From Pseudomonas rhizophila (GTDB lineage: Bacteria > Pseudomonadota > Gammaproteobacteria > Pseudomonadales > Pseudomonadaceae): a stretch of 64,000 bases of DNA. The DNA is taken from the NCBI RefSeq assembly GCF_003033885.1, contig NZ_CP024081.1:5391178-5455177 (forward strand), written 5' to 3'. A model generated the notes under the pieces. It saw only the letters and a list, made by a program, of their open reading frames with translations. It had not been told where the DNA came from and made no database searches. The position numbers and the translations under genes are program-made. This document shows, piece by piece, positions 30,142-38,622 of this stretch. The number at the start of each line of letters is the position of its first letter. The stretch's first letter is position 1.

Positions 30142-31056
30142 ATGCTGATCGACGAAGAATTGACCCTGAAAAAACTCGAGGTGTTCCTGGCGTTCATGCG
30201 CACCGGCAATCTTGCGCGGGCGGCGGCCGAGTTGCAGACCAGCAACGTCAGCGTACACCGGGCCATTCACTCGTTGGAAAGCGCCTTGCGTTGCCCGTTG
30301 TTCAAGCACGAGGGCCGCAACCTCACCCCCCTGGAAAGCGCTTACGTGCTGGAAGAACGCACACAGAAGCTGATCCAGGACGTGATCGAAAGCGTGCGCC
30401 TGACCCGTGAAGCCGCCGGGTTTTCCGCGGAGCGGTTCAAGCTCGGCTCGCTGTATTCACTGACGGTCAAGACCGTGCCGCAGTTGATCATGGGCCTGAA
30501 AATCCGCCGCAGCGAACTGAACATCGACCTGATCCTGGGCTCGAACATCGACCTGCTGTACAAGCTCAAGAACATGGAGGTGGACGCCATCCTGATCTCC
30601 CTGGACGACAGCGTGAACGACCCTGACTGCGAGCATATCGAGCTGTTTTCAGACGACATTTTTCTCGCCACGCCAGCCGATTCAGCCTTCGCCCAACGCA
30701 GTGAAGTGGACCTGGCCGAAGTGTGCAACGAAACCTTCATCACCCTCACCCAGGGCTTCGCCACTCATCAGGATGGTAATCGAGTGTTCAAGCAGGCGGG
30801 GTTCGAGCCGAAGGTGGCGATGCAGGTCAACGACATCTTCACCCTGCTGAGCATGGTCAGCTCCGGGGTCGGTTATGCCTTGCTGCCGGGACGGATTGCG
30901 GCGGTGTATGAAAACCGGGTGAAACTGATCCCGTTGCAGGAAAAGTATCGGCTTCAGCAGCACATCGGCGTGGTATTCCTGAAGGCCAAGGAGCGCGATC
31001 CGAATTTGCTGGCGTTGCTGGCGGAGTGCCGGATGTATGCCAATCGCCAGGCTTGA
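30142..31056 (+). CDS. mdcR: LysR-type regulator of malonate utilisation
   Basis: 304 residues. The N-terminal helix-turn-helix is LKKLEVFLAFMRTGNLARAAAELQTSNVSVHRAIHSLE, the effector domain follows from about residue 95. It sits next to the mdc operon but points toward its end (convergent with mdcM, 118 bases apart, with a REP pair between). LysR proteins activate with a small-molecule inducer, here presumably malonate or malonyl-CoA. A T-N11-A dyad upstream of mdcA is its likely target. Call from family plus location. Confidence 0.88.
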   Translation: MLIDEELTLKKLEVFLAFMRTGNLARAAAELQTSNVSVHRAIHSLESALRCPLFKHEGRNLTPLESAYVLEERTQKLIQDVIESVRLTREAAGFSAERFKLGSLYSLTVKTVPQLIMGLKIRRSELNIDLILGSNIDLLYKLKNMEVDAILISLDDSVNDPDCEHIELFSDDIFLATPADSAFAQRSEVDLAEVCNETFITLTQGFATHQDGNRVFKQAGFEPKVAMQVNDIFTLLSMVSSGVGYALLPGRIAAVYENRVKLIPLQEKYRLQQHIGVVFLKAKERDPNLLALLAECRMYANRQA

Positions 31057-31069
31057 GACCCAGTCGCCT

Positions 31070-31145
31070 TCATCGCGAGCAGGCTCGCTCCCACACGGGA
31101 TGGTGAACACCGATCCAATGTGGGAGCGAGCCTGCTCGCGATGAG
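31070..31145. repeat. REP inverted pair between mdcR and mdcM
   Basis: Facing REP cores in the convergent gap, able to act as a bidirectional transcript end; no T-tract. Confidence 0.85.
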
Positions 31146-31174
31146 GACAGCCCGCTCAGCGAAAATTCAAAGCC

Positions 31175-31939
31175 TTAGCCCAACAACCCCCGCATGATCA
31201 GATACAACAGCGAAGGCCCGAGCAAGCACCCGAGCGCCGTGTAGAACGCCGCCGTCAGGCAACCATACGGCACCAGTTTCGGATCGGTGGCCGCCAGGCC
31301 GCCGGCCACGCCGCTGGAAGTGCCCATCAACCCGCCAAAGATCACCGCACTGCGCGGATTGTTAAGGCCAATAAAAGGTGCCACGAACGGCGTCGCCACC
31401 ATCACCAGGATCGCCTTGATCAAACCGGCGGCGATGGACAGCGCCATTACCTCGGAACTGGCACCGATCGCCGCGCCAGTGACCGGCCCGACGATGTAGG
31501 TCACCGCTCCGGCGCCGATGGTGGTCAGGCTCACCGCGTCGGTGTAACCGAAGGCCATCGCCACTCCGACACCGGCGATGAACGAGGTGGCCACCCCGAC
31601 GAACAACGCCAGCACTCCGACGAAACCGGCGCGCTTGAGTTCCTCGACACTCACGCCGAACGCCGTGGCTACTATGGCGAAGTCACGCAGCATGGCGCCG
31701 CCCAGCAGGCCGATGCCCGAGAGCAGCGGAATGTCTACTACACCCTTCTGCCCGCCGGTCATCGCACCGCCGATGTACGACAGCACCAACCCCAGGAGAA
31801 TCGCGATGGCCGAACCGTGCAGGCGGCCCTTGGTGAACGTGTCGCTGATCCAGTACGACACCCACATGGTGATGCCGACAATCGCAAAGCCACTGAGCAG
31901 ACCGTAGCCGGTGATCACTTTCATCATTGATTCGTACAT
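31175..31939 (-). CDS. mdcM: Malonate transporter subunit MdcM/MadM
   Basis: 254 residues, about eight to ten hydrophobic helices, no ATPase motif. It starts MYESMMKVITGYGLLSGFAIVG, in line with MadM. A GTG three codons earlier would overlap the mdcL stop by 4 bases. With MdcL it forms a two-part sodium/malonate or proton/malonate symporter in the inner membrane. Last gene of the operon. The stretch GGLMGTSSGVAGGLAATDPKLVPYG is well conserved in the family. Confidence 0.92.
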   Translation of the reverse strand: MYESMMKVITGYGLLSGFAIVGITMWVSYWISDTFTKGRLHGSAIAILLGLVLSYIGGAMTGGQKGVVDIPLLSGIGLLGGAMLRDFAIVATAFGVSVEELKRAGFVGVLALFVGVATSFIAGVGVAMAFGYTDAVSLTTIGAGAVTYIVGPVTGAAIGASSEVMALSIAAGLIKAILVMVATPFVAPFIGLNNPRSAVIFGGLMGTSSGVAGGLAATDPKLVPYGCLTAAFYTALGCLLGPSLLYLIMRGLLG

Positions 31940-31944
31940 GGCAA

Positions 31945-32337
31945 TCACCCGACTGTCTTGGCGGAAACATCGGTTTCAGGCCCTTTGTTGCCGATGCGCA
32001 CCAGCACCGGCACCATCGCAAAGGCAATCACCACCGCCAGGGTCCCAGCCAGAATCGCCATTGGCCCGCCCTTGAGCGCGCCATAGACGTTTTGCTGGGC
32101 CGCCATCGCGACCACGATAGGAATGTAGATCGCACTCCAGAATTCCACGCCGGCTTCGGATTTGCCCTTGAACAGGCCGCGTTTGCTCAGGTAACTGCCC
32201 AGGCCGATCAACAGCAGCATCGCAATGCCGACACCGCCGACGTTGGCCGGCACGCCGATCAGTTTGCCCAGCAGCTCACCGATGAAAATACCCGCCAGGG
32301 TACAAAAGGCCAAAAACGCCACACCGTAAATAATCAT
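31945..32337 (-). CDS. mdcL: Malonate transporter subunit MdcL/MadL
   Basis: 130 residues with four hydrophobic helices. MIIYGVAFLAFCTLAGIFIGELLGKLIG is the usual N-terminus of MadL. It is the small partner of MdcM and needs it for transport. It starts 67 bases after the mdcH stop, the largest internal gap of the operon, and abuts mdcM. The start Met was chosen because longer in-frame text is the mdcH 3-prime end read in another frame. Confidence 0.92.
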   Translation of the reverse strand: MIIYGVAFLAFCTLAGIFIGELLGKLIGVPANVGGVGIAMLLLIGLGSYLSKRGLFKGKSEAGVEFWSAIYIPIVVAMAAQQNVYGALKGGPMAILAGTLAVVIAFAMVPVLVRIGNKGPETDVSAKTVG

Positions 32338-32404
32338 TGTTGTAGTCCTCAAAGTGCATCGTCGAAGTTGTTGTTTTTGTGCTTCGCCAGCTTGAGTCGG
32401 TGGT

Positions 32405-33325
32405 TTAGGGTCGGCGGCGTCCCTCCTCTCTGAGCAACGTCTGCAAGGTGTCCAGGCGCGCACCGTCGAAGGCAATGACGGTGCCCTGCTCGAACACCCG
32501 ACGCGCCAGTCCCGTCAAAACCGCACCGGGTGGCAGTTCGATCTGTAACCGCACGCCTCGCTCGTAGGCGCTTTGCACGGTGCCGCGCCAATCCACCACG
32601 CGGCACATGTTGAAGGCCAGGTCCTCACGCAAGGCGTCGGTGTTCACCACGGGCCGGGCACGACTGCCGCTCAGATAACCCAAAGCGGGCGCTTTCAACG
32701 GCACGTCGGCAAACGCCTGGGCCAGTGCCCGGGCCGGGACCTCCAGCAACGGGCAGTGGGACGGTACGCTCACCGCCAGCCGACACGCTTTCGCGGCGCC
32801 CTGGCGGCGTGCTCTCTCGGCAACGCTGGCCATGGCCTCGTCACTGCCAGCGATGACCACCTGGTTATCGGCATTGATGTTGGCCAGGTAAACCGGCGTC
32901 ATGGCGCTGTGTACCTGCGCGAGCAACGCCTCCACTGTCGCCAGATCAAGGCCGATGATCGCCGTCATGCCGTAGCCTCGCGGATACGCCTGCTGCATCA
33001 GTTCGCCACGCAGGCTGACCAGGCGCAATGCATCATCGAACCCCAGCGCACCAGCCACCACCGCCGCCGGGTACGCGCCGATGGACAGGCCCGCGACGTA
33101 ATCCGGCACAGGTGCCTGTTCCAACAATTGCCGGGCCGCCGCGACACCCGCGATCAACAGACACAGTTGTACGGCTCGGGTCGATTGCAACGCCTCGGTG
33201 CTGTCCAGCTGTCGTACGTTTTCGCCCAGCACTTCACAGGCCAGTTCCAGCAGTTGCGGCGACACGCCCTGGAGCATGCCCGCTCGCTGCGCACCCTGGC
33301 CGGGGAATACCAAAAGGCTGCTCAC
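32405..33325 (-). CDS. mdcH: Malonyl-CoA:ACP transacylase of malonate decarboxylase
   Basis: 306 residues with the acyltransferase fold: LLVFPGQGAQRAGML near the N-terminus, the nucleophile Ser in GLSIGAYPAA (motif GxSxG), NINADNQVVIAGS and PSHCPLL with the active-site His. It loads malonyl from malonyl-CoA onto MdcC, giving the starting malonyl-ACP. The start is a GTG overlapping the mdcG stop by 4 bases (GTGA), as commonly seen in translationally coupled operons. Confidence 0.93.
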   Translation of the reverse strand: MSSLLVFPGQGAQRAGMLQGVSPQLLELACEVLGENVRQLDSTEALQSTRAVQLCLLIAGVAAARQLLEQAPVPDYVAGLSIGAYPAAVVAGALGFDDALRLVSLRGELMQQAYPRGYGMTAIIGLDLATVEALLAQVHSAMTPVYLANINADNQVVIAGSDEAMASVAERARRQGAAKACRLAVSVPSHCPLLEVPARALAQAFADVPLKAPALGYLSGSRARPVVNTDALREDLAFNMCRVVDWRGTVQSAYERGVRLQIELPPGAVLTGLARRVFEQGTVIAFDGARLDTLQTLLREEGRRRP

Positions 33326-33942
33326 GCCACTTGCTCCAGCGCCGGTTGCCATGGATCGGTCACCAGACGCGCCTGAAGATTATCCTTGAGCAATACCCGC
33401 CGCGCCGAGCCGGCCCACTCGCGCAGGGCGACGGCGCCGAAGGGGGTTTGCAGTTGCATGTCCACGGCGCACGTCGAACCGTCCAGTTGTGCCAACAAAT
33501 CCCTGGCCTGGATACGATCCAGCGGATCCGGTGTGCGCAGGATCAAGTCCAGATCGCTGCGTGCATGCAGCGCCTGGATGCCACTGGCCAGTTCAAATCC
33601 GGCGCTGCCGCTGACGCCCCAGATCCAGCCGCTGGCATCCAGCATTGGCCGCACTTGAGCGAGCGCCTGCAACGCCGGCAAGTCACGGCGCAATGCGACA
33701 TGGCAAAGGTCCTCCGGGCGCACCCGGCGCTGGATCGCCGCCACCGGCATCGACGTGGCGTAACGCTGTTCCCGCGAGACGCCTCGCACGCCCACGGCAA
33801 TGTGTCCCGGCGCGGTGATCGCTCGCCGCACCACCACCGGCTGCTCAAGGCTCAAGGACTCAATGACCCACGCCGGCGCATCCGCAGGCAACGCCTGTGG
33901 AGTCATTCCCCATAGCAGGTCGTGGGCCAGGAAGGTGCTCAC
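33322..33942 (-). CDS. mdcG: Phosphoribosyl-dephospho-CoA transferase MdcG
   Basis: 206 residues from a GTG that overlaps the mdcE stop (GTGA). A nucleotidyltransferase-like fold: the SGSAGFELASG and ARSDLDLILRTP segments carry the GS...D-x-D metal-binding pattern. It attaches the 2-prime-(5-phosphoribosyl)-3-prime-dephospho-CoA group to a Ser of MdcC, using the precursor made by MdcB. The start gives MSTFLAHDLLWGMTP, the expected N-terminus; a longer frame upstream would run through mdcE. Confidence 0.92.
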   Translation of the reverse strand: MSTFLAHDLLWGMTPQALPADAPAWVIESLSLEQPVVVRRAITAPGHIAVGVRGVSREQRYATSMPVAAIQRRVRPEDLCHVALRRDLPALQALAQVRPMLDASGWIWGVSGSAGFELASGIQALHARSDLDLILRTPDPLDRIQARDLLAQLDGSTCAVDMQLQTPFGAVALREWAGSARRVLLKDNLQARLVTDPWQPALEQVA

Positions 33943-34742
33943 CACTGCGCTCTCAACAATTGGCGAACGGTGCTGGAAGCCGCACGATGCGTCGCCCCGA
34001 GACGGCTGCTCAGGTCCCGAGGCGCACCTGCCACTTCGTTGATCGCCTGTTGCAGACAATCCCTGACCCGTGCCAGATCCGCCGCGTTTGGCTGTTCGAT
34101 CTGCTCCACCGACAGGGTTTCCCAGAGCAAACCGAGGCTGGCGAAACTGTCGATGTCGTAGGCCATCGGCGGCACGCTGGCGGCCAGGGCTTCAAGCTCT
34201 TCGACGCTGCGCAGGGTTACCCGCGCCGCCGAGGCCTTGCCCATGGCGTGGACCATCACACCCGGATCACGCAAGGCGATCAACCGGTTGGCCTGATAAC
34301 CGTGGGCCAGGAACGCCCCGGACATCGCCTTGCCCACCAGCAAACCAATCACCGGATGCCCGGCCAGCCGCGCTCGGGCATAACTGTCTGCGGCACCGGC
34401 CAGGGCCTGATGAATGCCGAGGGCTTCTTCGCGACGACCATAGGCCTGGCTCGGCACATCGACGATGGCAATCAGCGCGCGCTTGCTGGACGCATCACGG
34501 TCGGCGTCAATAGCCTCATCCACGGCCTTGGCCAAGCCCCAGCCTTCCAGCAAACCGACTTCGCCGTTGCGGGCACGAGGGAAACGGCTATCGGGATCGG
34601 CCACGACGGCCAACAGCCGCACGTTCTGCTCGCCCAACGTGACGTCGGCCACTTTCAGAGAAGCGGGCAATCCTGCCAACGGCGTGGCGCCGTCGCTCAG
34701 AGCCGCGAACCAGCGCAAGCCTCTCAACGAATACGAATTCAT
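33939..34742 (-). CDS. mdcE: Malonate decarboxylase gamma subunit
   Basis: 267 residues, crotonase-like carboxyltransferase fold. With MdcD it decarboxylates malonyl-S-ACP to acetyl-S-ACP. The text HPVIGLLVGKAMSGAFLAHGYQANRLIALRDPGVMVHAMGK contains a typical oxyanion-hole glycine stretch. It overlaps mdcD by 4 bases (ATGA) and mdcG by 4, so the three are coupled. Biotin-independent family. Confidence 0.94.
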   Translation of the reverse strand: MNSYSLRGLRWFAALSDGATPLAGLPASLKVADVTLGEQNVRLLAVVADPDSRFPRARNGEVGLLEGWGLAKAVDEAIDADRDASSKRALIAIVDVPSQAYGRREEALGIHQALAGAADSYARARLAGHPVIGLLVGKAMSGAFLAHGYQANRLIALRDPGVMVHAMGKASAARVTLRSVEELEALAASVPPMAYDIDSFASLGLLWETLSVEQIEQPNAADLARVRDCLQQAINEVAGAPRDLSSRLGATHRAASSTVRQLLRAQW

Positions 34743-35590
34743 GGGCGTTCTCCCTGATACAGCTGGCGAACCGCGGCCGGTTCGATTTGCACTTCAGTGT
34801 CCAGTCGGGCCAAACGTTGCAGGAACACCTCGGCCTGACCGCTGCGGTGCTCGGCGGGTACACCCAACTGCAACAACTGGCTGACTTGCTCGCGGATCTG
34901 CGCCACGTCATCAGCCACATAGCGGTCCACCAACCCGGTGGCGAAGCGTTGCTCACCGCCGGTCAGGCTCCAGATGAACGGCCGATCACGGGAATCGTAT
35001 TCGTCGATCCCGGCTTCCTGCTCGATCACTTGCGGACCGTTCAGGCCCAGTCGCGCTTCCTGGGTCACCAGCAGATAGCTGCACAGCCCGGCGGCGATGG
35101 ACATGCCGCCAAAACAACCGACGCTGCCGGCCACCACACCGATGACGGGCTGGTACTGGCGCAAGTCGACAATCGCCGAATGAATCTCGGCAATCGCCGC
35201 CAGCCCCAGATTGGCCTCTTGCAGACGCACGCCGCCGGTTTCCAGCAGCAACACGGCGCGGGTCGGGATGCCCTTGCGGTTGTCTTCAGCGGCCAGCTCC
35301 AGCGCGCCGGCGATCTTCGCCCCGCCGACTTCGCCAAGGCTGCCGCCCTGGAACGCGCCTTCGATGGCCGCGATCACCACCGGCAGGCCATCCAGCAAAC
35401 CCTTGGCGATCACCACACCGTCGTCGCTTTGCGGCACCACGCCCTGGCGCAGCAGCCACGGCGACATGACTCGCTGAAAGGGGTCGAGCAGCTCACGGAA
35501 CGAACCGTTATCCAGCAAGGCCTTGGCCCGTTGCCGGGCACCCAGCTCGACGAAGCTGTGTTTGTTGAGCAACGCGGCGCTGTCAGTCAT
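34739..35590 (-). CDS. mdcD: Malonate decarboxylase beta subunit
   Basis: 283 residues, acetyl-CoA carboxyltransferase-like. AAIEGAFQGGSLGEVGGAKIAGALELA and VVAGSVGCFGGMSIAAGLCSYLLVTQEARLGLNGPQVIEQEAG are the two glycine-rich loops forming the oxyanion holes. It pairs with MdcE. GAGGAG is 10 bases before the ATG, inside mdcC, with which it overlaps by 8 bases. Confidence 0.95.
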   Translation of the reverse strand: MTDSAALLNKHSFVELGARQRAKALLDNGSFRELLDPFQRVMSPWLLRQGVVPQSDDGVVIAKGLLDGLPVVIAAIEGAFQGGSLGEVGGAKIAGALELAAEDNRKGIPTRAVLLLETGGVRLQEANLGLAAIAEIHSAIVDLRQYQPVIGVVAGSVGCFGGMSIAAGLCSYLLVTQEARLGLNGPQVIEQEAGIDEYDSRDRPFIWSLTGGEQRFATGLVDRYVADDVAQIREQVSQLLQLGVPAEHRSGQAEVFLQRLARLDTEVQIEPAAVRQLYQGERP

Positions 35591-35882
35591 GGCCGATCTC
35601 CTCGAAGCCCTGTTCCAGGCGCAAACGCACCACCCCGGGGGTGGCGCCGAAATCGTGGATGTCGATCGCCAGGGCCGGCGGCATCTGGCCGTCGAACATG
35701 CGGGCGAACAGGTGTTGCCAGCGTTGTTCACTGCCGTTGACCGAGGTCTGCACCTGAATGGTCAACTTGCCCGCCAGGCCCGGCTCGATCAGCACTTCCA
35801 GGTCGCCCGAGCCGACACAGCCCACCAGCGCCCGGCCCCGTGGCGGCTGCCCGGCGGGAAATTCAAAGGATAAGGTTTGCAT
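35583..35882 (-). CDS. mdcC: Malonate decarboxylase acyl carrier protein
   Basis: 99 residues, [34 protein letters not shown]... The Ser in CVGSGDLEV (about residue 25) is the expected attachment site for the phosphoribosyl-dephospho-CoA arm. It carries the acyl group through the cycle. The ATG overlaps the mdcB stop (TGATG); AGGAG is 7 bases upstream, within mdcB. Confidence 0.94.
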   Translation of the reverse strand: MQTLSFEFPAGQPPRGRALVGCVGSGDLEVLIEPGLAGKLTIQVQTSVNGSEQRWQHLFARMFDGQMPPALAIDIHDFGATPGVVRLRLEQGFEEIGHD

Positions 35883-36757
35883 CAGCACACTCCTGGGAAG
35901 AGGCCATCGCCGCGCTCGATACGGTCGAGGAACAGGCAGGCGGCGAGCAAGTCAGCAGCGCCGCCGGGCGAGGCGTTCATGGCAATCAGTTGTTGGTCCA
36001 GCGCATGCAACTGGCGACGACCGCCCAGGCTGGCACTGCCACCGGCGTCGAGCACCGCTCTGGCACCGTGCTGCATGGCCTGCAAACCTGGCTCACCGGC
36101 GCGGTAGAGCACGCAGGTGTCGGCCAACGTCGTCATGATCGCCAACAAGGCATCGAGCCGGGCGTTCTGTTCTCCCGCCCCCGCCGCGCGACTGCGCTTG
36201 AGTTGTGGCAGGCCCAGGCCGGTGACGGCCGGGAATGCCAGTTGCGCTTCTTCCCGGGCACCGCGCACGCCGTAGCGTTGGGCCACTTGAGCGCCATGGC
36301 TGAAAGGTTTGGGGGCGTAGCGATCGTTGAGCAAGGCCAGGCGGGCGGCACGTAAGGTGACGGCGCTGGCGACGCTGGATTCAGGTTCCAGCGCGGCCGC
36401 AGCCACCAACAACCCCAACGCCCAGATCGCGCCGCGGTGGGTGTTCACACCATCGGTGGTAGCGAGCATCGCCGCTTCCCCCTCACGGCCGATCCGCCCA
36501 AGGGCTTCGCGCAACGGCAGGCCGATCTCGCCGCATTCAAGGGCGGCGTCGGCCATTTCCTTGAATGCCGGCCACAGCGACAGCGCCGAAGCGTGCATCA
36601 GCCCCAAGTGCAGATCGGTGTGGGCGCCATTGCCGCGCCGATCCACCAGGGCCGGTTTGGGTGACAGGTCGGCTTCGTCGATCAGCGCGTCCACGGCCAT
36701 ATCCGCCAAGCGCTCGGCCAAGGACAATTTTTTCGGTTGCAGGTTGAAGGCGTGCAT
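35882..36757 (-). CDS. mdcB: Triphosphoribosyl-dephospho-CoA synthase MdcB
   Basis: 291 residues, CitG-like. It joins dephospho-CoA to ATP ribose, making the prosthetic-group precursor used by MdcG. Conserved segments: [40 protein letters not shown] (the T-H-x-G pattern) and [18 protein letters not shown] at the C-terminus. It starts exactly after the mdcA stop (TAAATG). Confidence 0.93.
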   Translation of the reverse strand: MHAFNLQPKKLSLAERLADMAVDALIDEADLSPKPALVDRRGNGAHTDLHLGLMHASALSLWPAFKEMADAALECGEIGLPLREALGRIGREGEAAMLATTDGVNTHRGAIWALGLLVAAAALEPESSVASAVTLRAARLALLNDRYAPKPFSHGAQVAQRYGVRGAREEAQLAFPAVTGLGLPQLKRSRAAGAGEQNARLDALLAIMTTLADTCVLYRAGEPGLQAMQHGARAVLDAGGSASLGGRRQLHALDQQLIAMNASPGGAADLLAACLFLDRIERGDGLFPGVC

Positions 36758-38428
36758 TTACCAACTCCTGAACTTGGCGGGCGGGTTGTAGAGACCACCG
36801 GACCACTCCACCAGATCGGCCACGCTCTTGGCGGCGAGCAACTCGCGGGTGGCATCGGTGCGACGAATGCCGAGGTCTTCAGGCAGGGCAATCAAGCCTT
36901 CGCGGCGCATACGGGCAGTGTCTTTCGGGTTATGGCGCAAACCGATGGCAGTGACCCCGGCCACGGCCGCGATCATTGCCTGACGCTCTTCCAGCGAGCG
37001 GGCCTTGTACAGGTAGGCGATGCCTTCTTCGGTGAGCAAATGGGTGACGTCGTCGCCGTAGATCATGATCGGTGCCAGGGGCATGCCGGCTTTTTTCGCC
37101 ACCTCCACCGCGTCGAGGGTTTCGACGAAGGTGGGTTTGCCGCCCTCCTGGAAGGTCTCGACCATCTGCACCACCAGTTTCTTGCCGCGCTCAAGCAGCG
37201 GCGCCTCACCATCGCCGTGGCGCATGTCGAGCCAGGCCGGCGTGCCGTGACGGCGCCCCCGCGGGTCGTGGCCCATGTTCGGCGCACCGCCGAAACCGGC
37301 CAGTCGGCCACGGGTCACCGTCGAAGAATGTCCGTCACCGTCCACCTGCAAAGTGGCGCCGATGAACAGGTCCACCGCGTATTGCCCGGCCAGTTGGCAG
37401 ACCATGCGGTTGGAGCGCAGCGAGCCGTCATGACCGGTGAAGAACACGTCCGGCCGCGCGGCGATGTAGTTTTCCATGCCCAGTTCGGTGCCAAAGCAAT
37501 GCACGCTTTCGACCCAGCCGCTTTCGATGGCCGGAATCAGGGTTGGATGGGGATTGAGGGTCCAGTTACGGCAGATCTTGCCCTTCAGGCCGAGGGACTC
37601 GCCGTAGGTCGGCAGGATCAGCTCGATGGCGGCGGTGTTGAACCCGATGCCGTGATTGAGGGACTGGACATTGTGTTTTTCGTAGATCCCGCGGATGGCC
37701 ATCATCGCCATTAACACATGCACCGGCTTGATGTGGCGCGGGTCGCGAGTGAACAACGGTTCGATGTAGAACGGCTTGTCGGCCACCACCACGAAATCGA
37801 CCCAGGACGCCGGGATATCAACCCGTGGCAGGTCGCTGACATCGTCCACCAATTGGTTGACCTGGACGATGACGATGCCATCGCTGAAGGCCGCCGGCTC
37901 GATCAGCGCGGGGGTATCTTCGGTGCTGGGGCCGGTGTAGATATTGCCGGCACGGTCGGCCATGAACCCGGCCGAGAGCACTACATTGGGAATCAGGTCC
38001 ACCACCAACCGGGCATAGAGCTCGATGTAGGTGTGGATCGCGCCGACTTCCAGCAGCCCGTCTTCGAGCAACTGGCTGATGCGCAGGCTCTGGGTGCCGG
38101 CGAAGGAAAAATCCAGCTTGCGGGCAATGCCGCGTTCGAACAGGTCCAGGTGTTCGGAGCGACCGACGCTGGGCATGATCATGTGCAGGTCGTGCAGCTT
38201 CGCCGGGTCGACTTTGGCCAGAGAGCGTGACAGGAAATCCGCCTGCTTCTGGTTATTGCCTTCCAGCACCACGCGATCGCCCGGAAGGATCAACGCCTCC
38301 AGCGCCGCGACGATCTTGTCGGTGGGCAACACCACACCGTCGGCAAGCCCCTTCACCAGCTCGAGACGCCGCTGCTTTTCGCAACGCCGCCGCGTCCAGC
38401 GCGAGTCGGGGGATATTGTTGTTGTCAT
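36758..38428 (-). CDS. mdcA: Malonate decarboxylase alpha subunit (acetyl-ACP:malonate ACP transferase)
   Basis: 556 residues, CoA-transferase fold (two halves). It swaps the acetyl group on the carrier for malonate, releasing acetate. The start MTTTISPDSRWTRRRCEKQRR was chosen since GGAG lies 5 bases before this ATG; a GTG two codons upstream overlaps the ribosome site. Text such as RLAGFGGAPNMGHDPRGRRH and DVFFTGHDGSLRSNRM is typical of MdcA. First gene of mdcABCDEGHLM, with a dyad-containing promoter region behind. Confidence 0.96.
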   Translation of the reverse strand: MTTTISPDSRWTRRRCEKQRRLELVKGLADGVVLPTDKIVAALEALILPGDRVVLEGNNQKQADFLSRSLAKVDPAKLHDLHMIMPSVGRSEHLDLFERGIARKLDFSFAGTQSLRISQLLEDGLLEVGAIHTYIELYARLVVDLIPNVVLSAGFMADRAGNIYTGPSTEDTPALIEPAAFSDGIVIVQVNQLVDDVSDLPRVDIPASWVDFVVVADKPFYIEPLFTRDPRHIKPVHVLMAMMAIRGIYEKHNVQSLNHGIGFNTAAIELILPTYGESLGLKGKICRNWTLNPHPTLIPAIESGWVESVHCFGTELGMENYIAARPDVFFTGHDGSLRSNRMVCQLAGQYAVDLFIGATLQVDGDGHSSTVTRGRLAGFGGAPNMGHDPRGRRHGTPAWLDMRHGDGEAPLLERGKKLVVQMVETFQEGGKPTFVETLDAVEVAKKAGMPLAPIMIYGDDVTHLLTEEGIAYLYKARSLEERQAMIAAVAGVTAIGLRHNPKDTARMRREGLIALPEDLGIRRTDATRELLAAKSVADLVEWSGGLYNPPAKFRSW

Positions 38429-38509
38429 GACCACTCCACGGGTTCGCTGTCGTGGGGGTCACATTAGGAGTGTTGTGGCGCGGGCATCAATCAAGCTAAG
38501 TGGCGAACT

Positions 38510-38526
38510 ATTACGGTTAGGGTAAT
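38510..38526 (-). promoter_or_regulatory. Probable MdcR operator before mdcA
   Basis: Perfect interrupted dyad ATTAC-N7-GTAAT, which fits the LysR T-N11-A rule, 80-100 bases before the mdcA start. Position and shape suit an activation site; assignment to MdcR is inferred. Confidence 0.65.
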
Positions 38527-38581
38527 GGTCTGCGCATAGGGTCCATTCGGGCGGTATTCACATACTCAAACAGCCCCCAAC

Positions 38582-38617
38582 AAAAAGCCCCGCTTCCTTT
38601 CAGAAGCGGGGCTTTTT
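38582..38617 (-). terminator. Terminator of mdoH, symmetrical
   Basis: Stem AGCCCCGCTTC/GAAGCGGGGCT flanked by AAAAA and TTTTT, 6 bases after the mdoH stop. It also bounds the mdc promoter region. Confidence 0.9.
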
Positions 38618-38622
38618 GCGTA

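Noticed and set aside
31936..31948. GTG at 31948 as the mdcM start
   Set aside because: Possible because of the GTGA overlap with mdcL, but the ATG three codons later gives the usual MYES start; kept as alternative.
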